DNA from: Zingiber officinale
Taxonomy: Eukaryota; Streptophyta; Magnoliopsida; Zingiberales; Zingiberaceae
DNA length: 64,000 bases
Direction of reading: 5' to 3'
NCBI RefSeq assembly: GCF_018446385.1
Contig: NC_055991.1
Coordinates: 72,482,123-72,546,122 of the forward strand
This document shows, piece after piece, positions 1 through 11,712 of this stretch (its first letter is position 1; each line of letters opens with the position of its first letter). The notes beneath the pieces are model-generated. The model saw only the letters and a program-made list of their open reading frames with translations, did no database searches and was not told the DNA's origin. The translations under genes were made by a program, and so were the position numbers.

Positions 1-1391
1 ACCTTGAGTCTTCGAAAGACTCACACCATTTAACATCGGCAGAAATCCCTTCTTGGAGTTCTGCATGACAAACCATAGGAGTAGCTTGTCAATATATGTA
101 CTCTAACTTAGGCCAAGCAACCTCTTAGATCTATCTCTATAGATCTGTATGCCTAGAATGCGGGTGGCTTCACCTAAGTCCTTCATTGAGAAACAAGTCC
201 CTAACCAAGTCTTTACAGATTGTAGCAAAGGGATGTCATTCCCAATGAGTAGTATATCATCCACATATAATATAAGGAAGGCAACTGTGTTTCCTACAAC
301 CTTCTTGTAGACACAAGACTCATCTTCATTCTTGATGAAACCAAACTGTTTGATTGCATCATCGAATCGAAGATTCCAGCTCCGAGAAGCTTGCTTTAGT
401 CCATAAATGTACCTATGCAGCTTGCATACTCTACTAGTATGCTGTGGATCTACAAAACCCTCAGGTTGTGTCATGTACACATCCTCGAGCAGGTTTCCAT
501 TCAGAAATGCAGTTTTGACATCCATCTGCTAGATCTCATAATCGTGGTACGCTGCAATAGCATGCATGATCCGAACGGATTTAAACATCGCTACTGGGGA
601 AAATATTTCATCATAGTCAATACCATGAATTTGCTTGAAACCTTTAGCTACCAAACGACCCTTATAAATAAGTCCATCCATGTCAGTCTTTCTCTTAAAG
701 ACCCACTTACACCCAATGGGTTTGACCCCTTCAAGTGGATCAACTAAAGTCCATACTTGGTTGGTGTACATGGATTCCATCACGGATCTCATGGCATTTA
801 GCCATTTCTCGGAATCTGGACTCATCACAGCTTCCTGATAGGAGGTAGGCTCATCCTCAATGAGCACAACGTCATCATGGTCAGACAAGAGAAATGAGTA
901 TCTCTCAGGCTGACGACGTACCCTATCATATCTGCGAAGAGGTAGGTCTACTTGAACTGGTTGTGATTCCTCAACTCCTTGTGGAACAACATCATCCACA
1001 ACACTTTGTGGTTCCAATTCAACTTTCATCGAGGCTTCAGTGCTATGGTTCACATCTTGAACTTCTTCAAGATCGAACGTACTCCCACTAGTCTTTCTAG
1101 AAACAAAATCCCTTTCTAGAAATACCCCAGTCTTAGCCACAACTATCTTCTGTTGACTGGGAATGTAGAAGTATATCCCTTCGTTTCCTTGGGATATCTA
1201 ATAAAATAGCACTTATCGGATTTGGGTCCTAGTTTGTCCGAGACTTGACGTCGAATGTAAGCCTCACAACCCCAAATCCTCATAAAAGACACCTGGGCAT
1301 CTCTCCCAGTCCATATCCTATATAGTGTCTTTATTACAGCCTTAGATAGAACTCGGTTGAGAATGAAGGCTGCTATGTCTAGAGCATAGCC
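1..1391 (-). pseudogene. Copia-1 integrase C-terminus and reverse transcriptase (broken)
   Basis: The minus strand continues the integrase frame from 1391 (GYALD, then a DKLGPKSDKCYFI-like copia motif), then gives the RT. The RT palm begins near 720 (VDPLEGVKPIGCKWVFKRK), followed by [10 protein letters not shown] at about 500-525 and the catalytic YVDD motif near 260. In-frame TAG codons interrupt it at 1389-1391, 526-528 and 103-105. By comparison with the family the first two replace Trp and the third replaces Gln. A further stop lies just upstream of the block at 529-1140. After 103 the same frame still reads copia-like (STYIDK) to the window edge. No functional enzyme can be made. Confidence 0.85.
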
Positions 1392-2507
1392 CTAAAGATA
1401 CATAGGAAGATCTGTGTGACTCATCATAGACCGTACCATATCTAATAAGATATGATTCCTCCTTTCGGATACATCATTCCACTGTGATGTTCCAGGAGGA
1501 GTGAGTTGAGTTAGAATCCCACACTCAGCTAGATAGTCACAAAACTCATGGCTAAGGTATTCACCACCTCGATCTGATTGAAGTATCTTAATACTTTTGT
1601 CAAGTTGGTTTTGTACTTCATTCTTGAATTCTTTGAACTTTTCAAAGGATTCTGACTTATGTGTCATTAGGTACACATAACCATATCTACTGATGTCATC
1701 AGTAAATGTAATGAAGTACCTATAACCACCTCTGATAGCGACATTGAAAGGGCCACATACATCATTATTTATAAGTCCTAACAAGTCAGTCGCTCTCTCG
1801 CTGTGTCTACTAAAGGGAGTCTTGGTCATCTTGCACAGTAGGCATGACTTGCATGTCTCATAAGATTCAAAATCAAATGAGTCCAACAAACCATCCTTAT
1901 GGAGCTGGGATAAGCGTTTGTCATTTATATGACCTAAGCGACAGTGCCAGATATAAGTTTGGTTCATGTCATTTGACCTGAACCTCTTGGTACTTATATT
2001 ATAGATAGGGTTCTCAAGGTCTAGAATATAGAGTCCGTTCATCAGAGGTGCACTACAATAGAAAATATCATTTAAATAAACTGAACAATATTTGTTCTTT
2101 ATTATAAATGAAAAACCTTTCTTGTCCAAACAAGAAACTAAAATTATGTTCTTAGTTAAAGCAGGCACATAACAACATTCATCTAATTCTAATACAAGCC
2201 CAGAAGGCAGAGATAGATGATAAGTTCCTACAGCAACAACAGCAACAACTCGTGCTCCATTGCCTACGCGTAGGTCCACCTCGCCCTTCGTCAATGCCCT
2301 GCTATTTCTCAGCGCCTGCACATTAGTACAAATGTGAGAAGCACATCCGGTATCTAATACGCATGATGAAGAAATAGATAGATTGACTTCTATAACATAG
2401 ATACCTGAAGTGGAAGTCTCACTTCTCTTCTTCTTAAGATCTTCCAGGTACACTTTGCAGTTCCTCTTCCAGTGTCCCAACAGCAGGTAGCATCCTTGGT
2501 GATCCAT
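1392..2507 (-). pseudogene. Copia-1 protease and integrase
   Basis: The longest open part of Copia-1 (371 codons). Read on the minus strand it starts in the remains of a CCHC zinc knuckle (GHWKRNC). Next is the aspartic protease with its active site in VLDTGCASHIC, about residues 50-60. Then comes the integrase: an HHCC-like segment (CRLGH followed by CKSCLLCK) and a DDE core with Asp in NDVCGPF, Asp in LQSDRGGEY and Glu in VSERRN. It ends at an amber stop (1389-1391) before the integrase C-terminal part. The first knuckle cysteine lies in the other frame (2390-2848), so a frameshift separates gag from pol. Confidence 0.87.
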
Positions 2508-3222
2508 CCTTTGGGTTTCAGTGCCTTGCCTTTGCCCTTGGCTTGGGACTTTTCCTTACCTTTAGGCTTGCCCTTGCCTTTTCCCTTTTGCACCATCAAA
2601 ATGGAGTTGGGCTTAACCTTCTTAAGGTTAAGCTCAGCAGTTCTTAACATGCTAAGCAGCTCAGGCAGTGGCTTGTCAATTTCGTTCATATTATAATTTA
2701 GAACGAATTGACTATAGCTATCTGGCAAGGATTGCAAGATCAGATCAGTGGCCAGCTCTTGGCCAAGTGGGAATCCCAACCTCTGTAGGTTTTCTATGTA
2801 CCCAATCATTTTGAGTACATATGGGCCTACGGGAGTCCCATCTTGCATCTTGCACTGAAACAGTGCCTTAGAGATCTCGAATCTCTCGTGCCTCGCTTGT
2901 ACTTAATATAGTTGACTAAGATGTTCAACCATATCATAAGCGCCCATCAACTCGTGTTGCTTCTGATCTCAGAGTTCATGGTCGCGAGCATAAGACATGA
3001 CACATCTAATGTGTCATCTTGATGCTTCTTGTAAGCATCACGGTCAGCTCGCGTGGCAGTGGCAGGAGGTGCCTCCGGAATGGGCTGCTCCAGAACGTAC
3101 AGTTTACGTTCTTGTGTGAGAATGATTCTCAGATTCCTGTACCAAACCAGGAAATTAGCTCCATTGAGCTTGTCCTTCTCAAGGATGGAATGCAGGGAGA
3201 AAGAGTTCGTATTTGACGGCAT
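2390..3222 (-). pseudogene. Copia-1 gag (capsid, broken)
   Basis: The minus-strand ATG at 3220-3222 opens a typical copia gag N-terminus (SILEKDKLNGANFLVWYRNL). The frame ends near 2947 and gag resumes in another frame at 2848-2390. That part has the capsid motif LILQSLPDSYSQFVLNYN and a Lys/Gly-rich nucleocapsid stretch. The first zinc-knuckle cysteine and the GHWKRNC half fall in different frames. Capsid forms the virus-like particle that packages element RNA. This copy cannot. Confidence 0.85.
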
Positions 3223-4710
3223 GGTTATCTACAATAGAAAAATACAGAAAAATAAATATCATATTCTATTAATCATCTAATTAGGCCTTTAATTAAATGA
3301 TGCTCCCACTGAATTATAGAATTCATGTGGGACAAGATCCACATCATACTATGCCCTGAGTTAGCTTTGGCTAAATCGCCCAAGACTTTGTATGATCGGT
3401 AGGTAACTAATTACCAATTATATCTCTATGCAACTCTTGTTTATAGGATCAAGATCCGCATTTATATTAAAACTCGAGTTAGCTTTGTCTAATACGCCCA
3501 ATAGTTAATATAAACTTGATTTTGTCCTATCTTCCAACTATTGGATAAATGCCTATAGTTAAACTTGATTTAACTAGTTGTACTCAATCTAATTGAGTTT
3601 TTACTCACCCATGCGTTGATAGACGGGACCAAGATTGTCCCTCTGTACCCTACCAAGATAATATGTGTTGCTCTGCTTTGGCAGATTAAACAACTATATG
3701 TGATCGAGGAAGTGATAGGTATCACGGCATGGTAGGCATTTTTTTTTTTAGTTGACACGATTGAGATCTAATCTAATCGACGATGTGTATCATATACTCG
3801 ATTTAGATCTAATCTAATCGTGGAGGTGCATCATGTGCGCAACTTAGATCTAATCTAATCGTTAAGGCACTAATTAATTACTAATCTAGCATGTATCACA
3901 TATACACACACAAGCAATTAATTAATTTTGTGATTAGTCATGGCCCTACTACGATCTTCTCAAGCCAATGAGAAGATCGGATGGTTAACCTAAGATCAAC
4001 AGCTTCTCAAGCTCCTTCCTTTGACCACCTTGTGTTGTTTGCACCCTCCTCGTAACTCCGTCTTGAGTGAACCTTCCACCGCCTCATTTTGTACATTACA
4101 AAAAGTGAAACTCGAGTTACATTCGAGTCTAAACTATTTACAACAGGAATAAATAAATAGAAAGGCACGACGCGCAGATCGCGTATCAAATATACAATAC
4201 GCACAATCACATGACAGCACGCAGGTCGTATTATGAATTACAACACAATTTCCAATCAAATTGGGGTCTTTTGGGCCATGACCATCACAAAATGATACAC
4301 AATTTTAAATTATGTAATTTCCATAAATTTCTATAATTTTTGTCTAATATTTTTATGATTTTATGAGTAAAAATTCCCGGCGGTCCCGTTTAGCGATTTT
4401 CGGGCGCAATTACGGAACGAAGCCCCTTGCGGGGTTAGGGGCAGCACCCCTACCTGCGATATAACCATGGCGAGTGTTCCTAAGCGATCCTACAGCGCCT
4501 TAGCCCGCTGTCCCAAAACGATTTGGGGCGAAACCTTGCCGTTTCGGAAAAATTTTCTAGGTAGTCGAAGCCTACAAGTGTCTAAACTCTTGTGCTTCGC
4601 TTCTACGAGAAAAATACCAATAAAATCTATAAAAATAGTAAATTTATAGAATATTACAGAACTGATTTTTTTTATAAAAATACAAACAAAAACTCGACGC
4701 GCTTCGCACG
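3223..4710 (-). other. Copia-1 untranslated leader
   Basis: A stretch of about 1.5 kb between primer binding site and gag, with no credible coding capacity. It is AT-rich with short repeated motifs such as gatctaatctaatcg, seen three times near 3760-3860. Open frames in it are short and have no recognisable domain. Confidence 0.7.
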
Positions 4711-4724
4711 TGGCTCTGATACCA
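4711..4724 (-). other. Primer binding site of Copia-1 (initiator tRNA-Met type)
   Basis: On the minus strand this reads TGGTATCAGAGCCA, complementary to the 3' end of plant initiator tRNA-Met, four bases inside the LTR edge. This is the usual priming site of plant copia elements and fixes the element's orientation. Confidence 0.9.
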
Positions 4725-4728
4725 CTAT

Positions 4729-6535
4729 TGGATTTTTCGGGCCGCAAAAACCGCTTTTTGCGTTACAGAAACTCCGAAATTCCCATGCCACCGGATCCGT
4801 GCGAAGATTAAAATTTCGTAAAAAACTTTCACGTACGAGTTTTCTAAGCCTAGATCTACAAGATAAGAATTTACCCTTGATGCGAAGCCCTTCGCTTAAT
4901 CCCGCTCGTCCAAGGTTCGCCGGATCTCGAGAGTTTCAAAGTAGATACTCCTCTATGTGTATCCACACAAACAAGAGATGGAGAAGAAATCTTGAGTGTG
5001 CTAGCACTCCAAGAAGTCTTGAACAAAGAGGAGGAGAGCGAGAGAAGGTTGAGAGCTTGAGGAAGAAGAAGGAGGTTTCAACACAAAATGAAACTTACCC
5101 CTTTAATTGATGTGGCCGGCCACATTAAGAGGGATTATAACCTCCATGGAATGCCAAGAGTCACAACTCTTGATAACTCCCATGAGGTGGCATCCCACTT
5201 AAGCAACCATGATGATGTGGAGCATCATCATCATTGGCCCACTTTTTGCCAACTCACCAATGAGGTGGCAAATGGTCAAGTCAAACTTGACCCTTCATCT
5301 TCCTCTCAAGTCAAGTCAAACCTGACCACTTCTCTCCCTTGGTTGATCTAATCTAACCATTGGTTCAAGTCAATTTTAATTTAATGAATCTCTATTCATT
5401 GAATTAAATTAATTAAATGAGTCTAAGTCCAAATTAGACTCACTTAACACATGAACCAAATTGAGTCCAACTCAATTAGCTCAATTTGGATTACTCTTAA
5501 TCCAATTTGGTTCATCACATGAACCTAATCCTTTAGGTTCATCAAATGAACCTAATATCCACCTAATTGCCCTTTGTGTGTGACTCTATAGGTTCTTATA
5601 ACGTTGACAATGCTCCAAAACCCATTTAGAAGCATAAGTAATGAGCGGTATCTAGCAACACATCATTACTACCCAAGTTATAAGAATGTTGAGATCCAAC
5701 ATCACCTTGTGACTACTAATTGTGACTCTTCACAATATATGACATTGTCCTTCTATCCTAGACATCTAGATTGATCAATATGAGGTATAGACCGTGTCAT
5801 CCTCTAATCAATCTAAATCTTGAACTCCAAGTAGACTCACTCAATCAAATGAGCTCAATATCTCATATTGACTCATTTGGGCATGGCCATGCACTTCTAT
5901 CAAGAATATCGATGTCACTCCCGTCATATAGGAGGGATAGATCCCATCTACATCACTCACATCCCTCCGCATAATTTGTTACATACCCAGTAATCGCCTT
6001 TATAGTTCACCTAGTTACGGGTGACGTTTGACGAAGCCAAAGCATGCAACTCCTTATGTAGGGAACCATGGTGACTTCAGGTCCAAGGACTAATAGTCAT
6101 ACTAATAGCCACATCAGAAAGTATATGACACTCATATAACGATCCATAATACTTTCTCATGGCGGATCATTCAGTATACATTCTTCAATGCATACACATG
6201 TGTCAACTTGATATCTCCATATCCATGACTTGTGAGATCAAGTCATCGAGTTGACCTACATGCTAGTCTCGTCGCATTAACATTGTCCTTGAATGCTAAT
6301 ACTTGACTAGGAATGATTAAGAGTAGTGTTACCTATATCATCTCACTATCAATTCAACTAACCGATTGATATAGGTAAGAACCTTCTACTCAAGGGCGCT
6401 ATTATACTTAGTTATTTGGCACCAATACAAGTAAGCATAATAACCATAAACAAATGCCTTTATATATATAATAATATGATACAACGAGTCCATACAACAA
6501 TCATCAAATGATTGGCTCTAGAGCTCTAACTAACA
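4729..6535 (-). repeat. Copia-1 5' LTR
   Basis: About 1.8 kb. On the minus strand it starts TGTTAGTTAGAG and ends ATCCA directly before the primer binding site. The terminal TG...CA dinucleotides set the edges. Several open frames inside (for example 4592-5110 and 5088-5351 on the plus strand) have no domain and are not genes. The partner LTR is outside the window, so the edges rest on this single copy. Confidence 0.75.
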
Positions 6536-7302
6536 AATCTAAAATGTTGAAGGCTCACTGTTCAATCTTCTTCAGGTGGAGAAGTCTCTTACAGTAGTTG
6601 AAGCACTCAGTTACAAAGCTAAATAAGAAAATAGTTGTTTGCAAGTGTTCTTTTTAGTTATTAGGATCATGACTATATTTATAGCCCTGATCGGGGCACC
6701 TGAAAATGTTCCAAGAGCTTGGAGGTGGATAAGGTTTTATCCTCGTCGTAACAGATCACGATAACTAGCGTTTCGATAAACTTTCTAATTCGGGTGCCTG
6801 GAAGGGTTTCGGGTGCCCGAATCGTGCCGATACCGCTCCCCCTAGGCGAGCCACCCTTGGGCACCGAGGGGATCCAGGTGTCCAGACCAGGTCTGGGTGC
6901 CTGGACTTAGTCCAAGTGCCTTAGACAATCAACTTCTTGTTGACTGTCCGGTTTCTCCTTGATTGGCTCCGTTCGCTTGGTTGATTTTAGCCTTCTGAAA
7001 TAAGACTCACCCGAACTCATTTTCCTACCTTCTCGAGAACCTTCCGCTCCAGCTTCTCGTCCCTAGGAACCGCCGCACGTTTTCTTATCGTTCGCCAGTG
7101 TATTCTTCCACAATGTCTCATCCCTTAGACGAACCAAGCCCGTTGACTCTCTCCCAAATCGTCCTTCTCACTAGCTGCGTTTTTCGCTCGACTTCTTGTG
7201 CTCCTAAATTCTTGCACACTTAGACACAAGGTATCAAAAGACAACATGACCTAACTCTAATTTGGCTGATCACATTAAAACAACCACAGAGTACTTATAA
7301 TT
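6536..7302 (-). repeat. Copia-3-family LTR fragment, followed by a polypurine-like tract
   Basis: This stretch matches, with many differences, the Copia-3 LTRs at about 56811-57525 and 59680-60423, in the same orientation. The first 180 or so bases are missing because Copia-1 is inserted there. To its right, the minus strand reads ATCAAAAGGAGGTAAT next to the LTR start. That resembles a copia polypurine tract and suggests this is the 3' LTR of a further element whose internal part lies to the right (inference). Confidence 0.7.
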
Positions 7303-8135
7303 ACCTCCTTTTGATGTGAGCAACCCAAGTTAATCTATGATAATCTAAAAGAAAATAACATGAAAATAGCAAGTATAAATTTTACAATTAAGAGAAAAAA
7401 TGTGCAATAATTAAATTAAATTGTACCCTCTCCCTCCTTAGACTTAACCTCTCTCCCCTTTAATCACATTAAAAAGTAGGGGCACATTAAAATTACTTGA
7501 AAATAAATCTAAAATAAAGTCAAGGGAAAACACTATTATGACTATTATCTAGAAAATATAAATTTAAATTTCAAAACATTTAGATTTGTACAATTTATAA
7601 CCAATGTTTGTAAAAATAATATTAGAATTATGTTTAATTATTCAAAAATTTTGAAAAGAAAAATTTACCACAGTGAAACAAAAATATCAAAGCTGTGAAA
7701 ATTTTTTCATAAAATTATGAAATTAATTTAATCAATAATAAATTATTTTCTTAAAAAAGTTAGATTTAAAAAATATATTTAAAAATAGATTTGCCAGTCA
7801 GTCGGGAAAATGGGGTCAGTTGGGGAGTTGAACATAAAAGTAGTGGGATTTCCAACTCTTATTAGAGGAGGATATCTTATCAAAATAAATAGCCTGGAAG
7901 AGAAAGACGCCCGGCTCGAACTGTTTGGGATAATAAAAGTAATGAAAAATATGAAGATGAGGAGGGTTCTTGTATAATCGGAAAAGCACCACAGCCCCAC
8001 ACAGCAACCTAAAAGAGTTTGGTACTAATTGTTGCAAAGGAATGTGGAAATATCTATAGACTTCTAAGAAGAAAGGAGGTATTGGAAAGCAAAGACCAGC
8101 ATGCAATTGGTCCTTAAAGAAAGGGAGGAAGCCAT
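7303..8135. other. AT-rich sequence without a recognisable gene
   Basis: The first 450 bases are AT-rich and may be the decayed internal part of the element whose LTR ends at 7302. Positions 7800-8135 are less AT-rich and continue at 39346 once the Copia-2 nest is removed. Across that join a short frame runs from the ATG at 8101 into RKRVGTIICRR, but I recognise no domain in it. Confidence 0.5.
8131..8135. other. Target-site duplication gccat, left copy, of Copia-2
   Basis: The bases gccat occur immediately before the 5' LTR and again at 39341-39345 immediately after the last piece of the 3' LTR. This shows that everything between is one insertion with later insertions inside it. Confidence 0.9.
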
Positions 8136-9234
8136 TGTTGGTGCGGTTAGCACTAACGATCTAACTCAGGTTTTGATGAATGATAAATCAGGTTAAGTTA
8201 GGTTTGTCGTTATCTAACACTCTGATCGAGTGTACAGGCTAAGTCCAGACAGGTCGACCGGATGTCTGGCACGAAGTCCAAGCGGGTCGATGGGCTGACC
8301 GGACGCTTGGCGAGAAGTCCAAGTGGGTCGATGGGATGACCGGACGCTTGGCACGAAGTCCAAATGGGTCAAAGGGCTGACCAGACATTTGGCACGAAGT
8401 CCAGCTAGGTCGACGAGCTGATCAGATAGCTGGTGAGAAGTCTAGACGGGTCGAAGGGCTGACCGGGCGTCTGGCAGGTGAGTAAAGGTAAGTCACTGGA
8501 AGGGAGTGACTGTGAGGACGCGTTCCTGGGAAGGGAACATTAGGCGTCGATCCGGCTTAGATCCATTTCGGATATCTAAGTTGAGATCGTGACTAGATTC
8601 CGGTCTCGGAAAGACGGAATATAAGTCATACTTTTTATGTTGAACTTATAAACTGTGCTAATACTTTGTTTTGTAGGACATATATTATCTATTTGCCTCG
8701 GACTAACCTTGTCTTTCAGGAAAGATGTTCCCTGGAGAAAGGTGGTCCGGGCGCCCAGAGGCGAATTCTATCCATTTCGCGGCATAGACAAGTGGAGCTC
8801 GCTGGTTGGGCCTGCCACGTCACACCAGGGCACCCCGAGCCTCAAATAAAAGAAGGGTCAGGGCTGGAGCTTTAAACACAACTCTGAATTGAAGAACTTG
8901 CTCTCCTGTGCTCCTGCGACGCTGCAAAGATCCGACAAACGCGCTGCTTCTTTTTTTTTAAGTCTCTTGTTTTCTCGGTATTGCTTTAATTCTTTCATTA
9001 GCATTTTCTGTACTTAGTTTGTAATATCTTTCGAACTGCTAGTGAATTGCCCATTGAAAGCATCCTTGTGTGCGGGCCTTGGAGTAGGAGTAACCAAAGG
9101 CTCCGAACCAACTAAATCCTTGCGTTCTCTTTGGCTTGTTCTTTTGTTTTCCGCTGCGCTTATTCGCTTCGAAATTTTTGTAATCGATACTCCCCCCCCC
9201 CCCCCCCCCCTCTTTCGAAATTCACGATCCAACA
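8136..9234 (+). repeat. Copia-2 5' LTR
   Basis: About 1.1 kb, from TGTTGGTGCGG to GATCCAACA. The 3' LTR copy has TATA-like catataaaag at 38961-38970, while this copy reads caaataaaag near 8852, a change that may weaken the promoter. A run of about 20 C residues at 9191-9210 replaces a short mixed stretch seen in the 3' LTR near 39308. The left third carries the hairpin array listed separately. Confidence 0.92.
8245..8474 (+). repeat. Array of six tandem hairpin units in the Copia-2 LTR
   Basis: Six units of about 41-46 bp each begin with a 7-base arm and end with its complement: CCAGACA/TGTCTGG (8245, 8263), CCAAGCG/CGCTTGG (8278, 8304), CCAAGTG/CGCTTGG (8319, 8345), CCAAATG/CATTTGG (8360, 8386), CCAGCTA/TAGCTGG (8401, 8427), CTAGACG/CGTCTGG (8442, 8468). 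In most units the loop holds GGTC...GACC, which can form a second short stem. The same array lies in the 3' LTR, split between 13497-13685 and 27708-27756. Confidence 0.85.
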
Positions 9235-9236
9235 AG

Positions 9237-9248
9237 TGATATCAGAGC
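9237..9248 (+). other. Primer binding site of Copia-2
   Basis: TGATATCAGAGC lies two bases after the LTR. It is the initiator tRNA-Met priming site with one change (TGG to TGA) from the usual TGGTATCAGAGC. Confidence 0.8.
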
Positions 9249-9504
9249 AGGTACCGCTCTGAATTGGTGCAACCACCAATCATACAAGAGGGTAATCTAT
9301 TTTAAATTATTTTTTCTTTTTTCCTTCAGATTTTAGTTTTTCGTATAATTCCAAACTGGTATTATTACCTTTTGGAAATCTTTTTCCGTTGAAATTAAAT
9401 TGGTGCAACACCAATTTAATTCCCTTTATTTTTTAATTCTTCCCGCACTACTAATTCAAGACCAAGGTCTTGGGATATTTTGTCGTTGTTTACTTGTGTG
9501 CAGG

Positions 9505-10920
9505 ATGTCTCAGATCGAATGTTTCAGTATGGTGTGTCCTCCTCTATTCAACAAAGACGATTTTCTGTACTGGAAGAAGCGAATGAAGGTGTATCTCAAG
9601 ACGGACTTCGACCAATGGCTAAGCATCACAAACACCTACAGAACGCCGGTCGACAACTCCGAAAATCCACTAGATCCGGAACAGTGGACTCCGGACATGA
9701 AGAAAAAGGCATCAACGGAAAACAAAGTAATCAACACTTTGCAATGCGGACTAACAAGGGAAGAACTGAACCGGGTAGTACCGCACCAGAATGCTAAAGA
9801 GTTGTGGAACAAGTTGATTGAACTACACGAAGGAACCAGCGACGCTAAGGTAATGAAACGCGACCTGCTATTAAATAAAATATTTAATATAAAAATGTAG
9901 GAAGGTGAAACAGCAAGTCAGCTGCATGCGAGGATTAAGGATATCCTCAACAGGCTCCACGCGATAGGGCATCAGATGGACAACAAAGACCTAATCAGGT
10001 ATGCATTAAACGTGTTTCCACGCAATAGTTTGTGGGCATCAATCGTGGATGCCTACAAAATTTCTAAGAATTTAAATAAACTTAAATTAGATGAATTGTT
10101 TTGTGAATTGGAGTTGCATGAGCAGACTAACGCCGGAGCCGAGAAAGACATTGCTTTTTATGCAGGTTCCTCCAAGAAGAACAAGCCTGAACCTGATGAA
10201 GACTCTGACCAGAGCTCTGAAAATGAAGAGCACTTGGTGAACCTGGAAAGGAAGATGTTCACCAAGAGGAAGAGAAGCTTCAGCAAGAAGGATCTACAAA
10301 AGATCAGTTCTCCAGTCGATTCGCGGAACGTGACATGCTTCGGATGCAACAAAAAGGGGCATTACAAGAACGAGTGTCCAAGACTGAAGATCGACAAACC
10401 GAAGCCAACCAAAAAGAAGGCCCTCAAAGCGACGTGGGTTGACTCCTCCTTGGAAGAATCGGAAGCATAAGATCAGAAGCACCAGAGCCACCTCGCGCTG
10501 ATGACCCTCGAAGCAGAGTCAGAAGACGAATCGGAAGACGGGTCCGAACCCGAATCGAGCCACGAGTCCGTACTCGTTTCCGAAGGTTCCGAAGAGGTAT
10601 TCCTAACCTTAAACCGAAAGTTTTTTAAAATTATTTCTTGCTTAAATAATAAGTTAGTTAAATTAGAAAATGAAAACAAATTGCTCCTCAAGGAAAATCA
10701 AATCCTCAAGGAACAAGTTGTAAATAATAAACCAACTCAAGATCTAACACTTGAGGAGGAGAATTTATCATTAAAATTAGAAATTAATAATTTAAAAAAT
10801 ATGTTAGAAAAATTTACTACCAGATCAAAAAATTTAGACTTAATCCTAAATAATCAAAAAGCATGTTATAATAAAACCAGACTCGGATATAAGTCGAACT
10901 CAAATAAAACTTTTAAATAA
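9505..10920 (+). pseudogene. Copia-2 gag with zinc knuckle and coiled coil, two internal stops
   Basis: One reading frame of 471 codons plus stop, from the ATG at 9505, interrupted by TAG at 9898-9900 and TAA at 10468-10470. The first part is the capsid (PPLFNKDDFLYWKKRMKVYL, later ELWNKLIELHEG). The nucleocapsid has a complete CCHC knuckle, CFGCNKKGHYKNEC, near 10339-10380. After the second stop the frame is Glu/Ser-rich, then has a heptad-like stretch (LVKLENENKLLLKENQILKE) predicted as coiled coil. A C-terminal coiled coil in Gag is a known Sirevirus trait. The ATG was chosen because the capsid similarity begins just after it. Confidence 0.88.
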
Positions 10921-11712
10921 TTAATAACCCAATGCAAACCAACGAACAAAGCCTGGGTTCTGAAAGCGTGTTTAACCATGCAAATAGGACCTAACCAATA
11001 TTATATCCCTAAAGATAAAATATATTACATAAAGTCAAATAAACCAAATCAAAAACTAGAATACAAACCTAAACAAAAAAAATTTAAAATCTAAATATAT
11101 TAGAACTCAACAAAACTTAAACTATCACCAAGTAAAATATAATTATAAAAGAAATAGACATAAACCTAGAACTAAAAATTAAATTAATGGCCATTAATTC
11201 AGGGGGAGGCTCCAGAATAGTTGGCACCTCCAAAACTAACCTACCCGGCAGGGTAACCCTAACCAACCTATCTGACAGGGCAATTAGGACAAGTTAAAAA
11301 GGGTTCAAGTTTAACTTGAAAAATGGTACTGGTGAAATTTTGGATGATAGTACGTTAGGGAAGCTTAGTCTATGCATGTCTAGGAAGGTATGACTTCGAC
11401 CTGGTGCATTTGGCTAAGTGGAACTGACCGAAGCTACCCTTTATGGATCCTAACCAGTTAGATCAAGGTTTTGTACTAAGTCTAGTGGATAAGACTATTT
11501 GGAAAACCTCGAAGGCATGGTTACTCTAATGATGTCCAAGTGACTCACCATAGCCCAGAAGTTTATCTAGAGAACGCCTATTTGTTGAACCCAAAGCTAA
11601 ACCTGAATCTAACACAAGTTAAAAACAAACCCTAAAATTGAACATAATTCTTCTCACAAAATTATAGGATTCCCTGATTGAAAACATAGATCGGGTGAGA
11701 TGACTAAGGACT
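10921..11712 (+). other. Copia-2 internal non-coding segment
   Basis: No open frame of useful length. Some stretches look like decayed coding sequence, but frames shift too often to assign a domain. Confidence 0.5.

Larger units (their letters stand above)
1..6535 (-). mobile_element. Copia-1: degenerate Ty1/copia retrotransposon, left end outside window
   Basis: Read on the minus strand, the order from right to left is LTR (4729-6535), primer binding site, a 1.5-kb leader, gag, protease, integrase and reverse transcriptase, which is the copia order. RNase H and the other LTR lie beyond position 1. The 1.8-kb LTR and the RT/RNase H boundary sequence suggest the Angela/Tork group (inference). 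All coding parts are broken by stops and frameshifts, so the copy is dead. Its right edge borders the bases aatct (6536-6540), which should recur at the unseen left edge as target duplication. It lies inside an LTR of the Copia-3 family. Confidence 0.9.

Noticed and set aside
4592-5351. Plus-strand frames in the Copia-1 LTR
   Set aside because: They lie inside an LTR and in the opposite orientation to the element, without domains.
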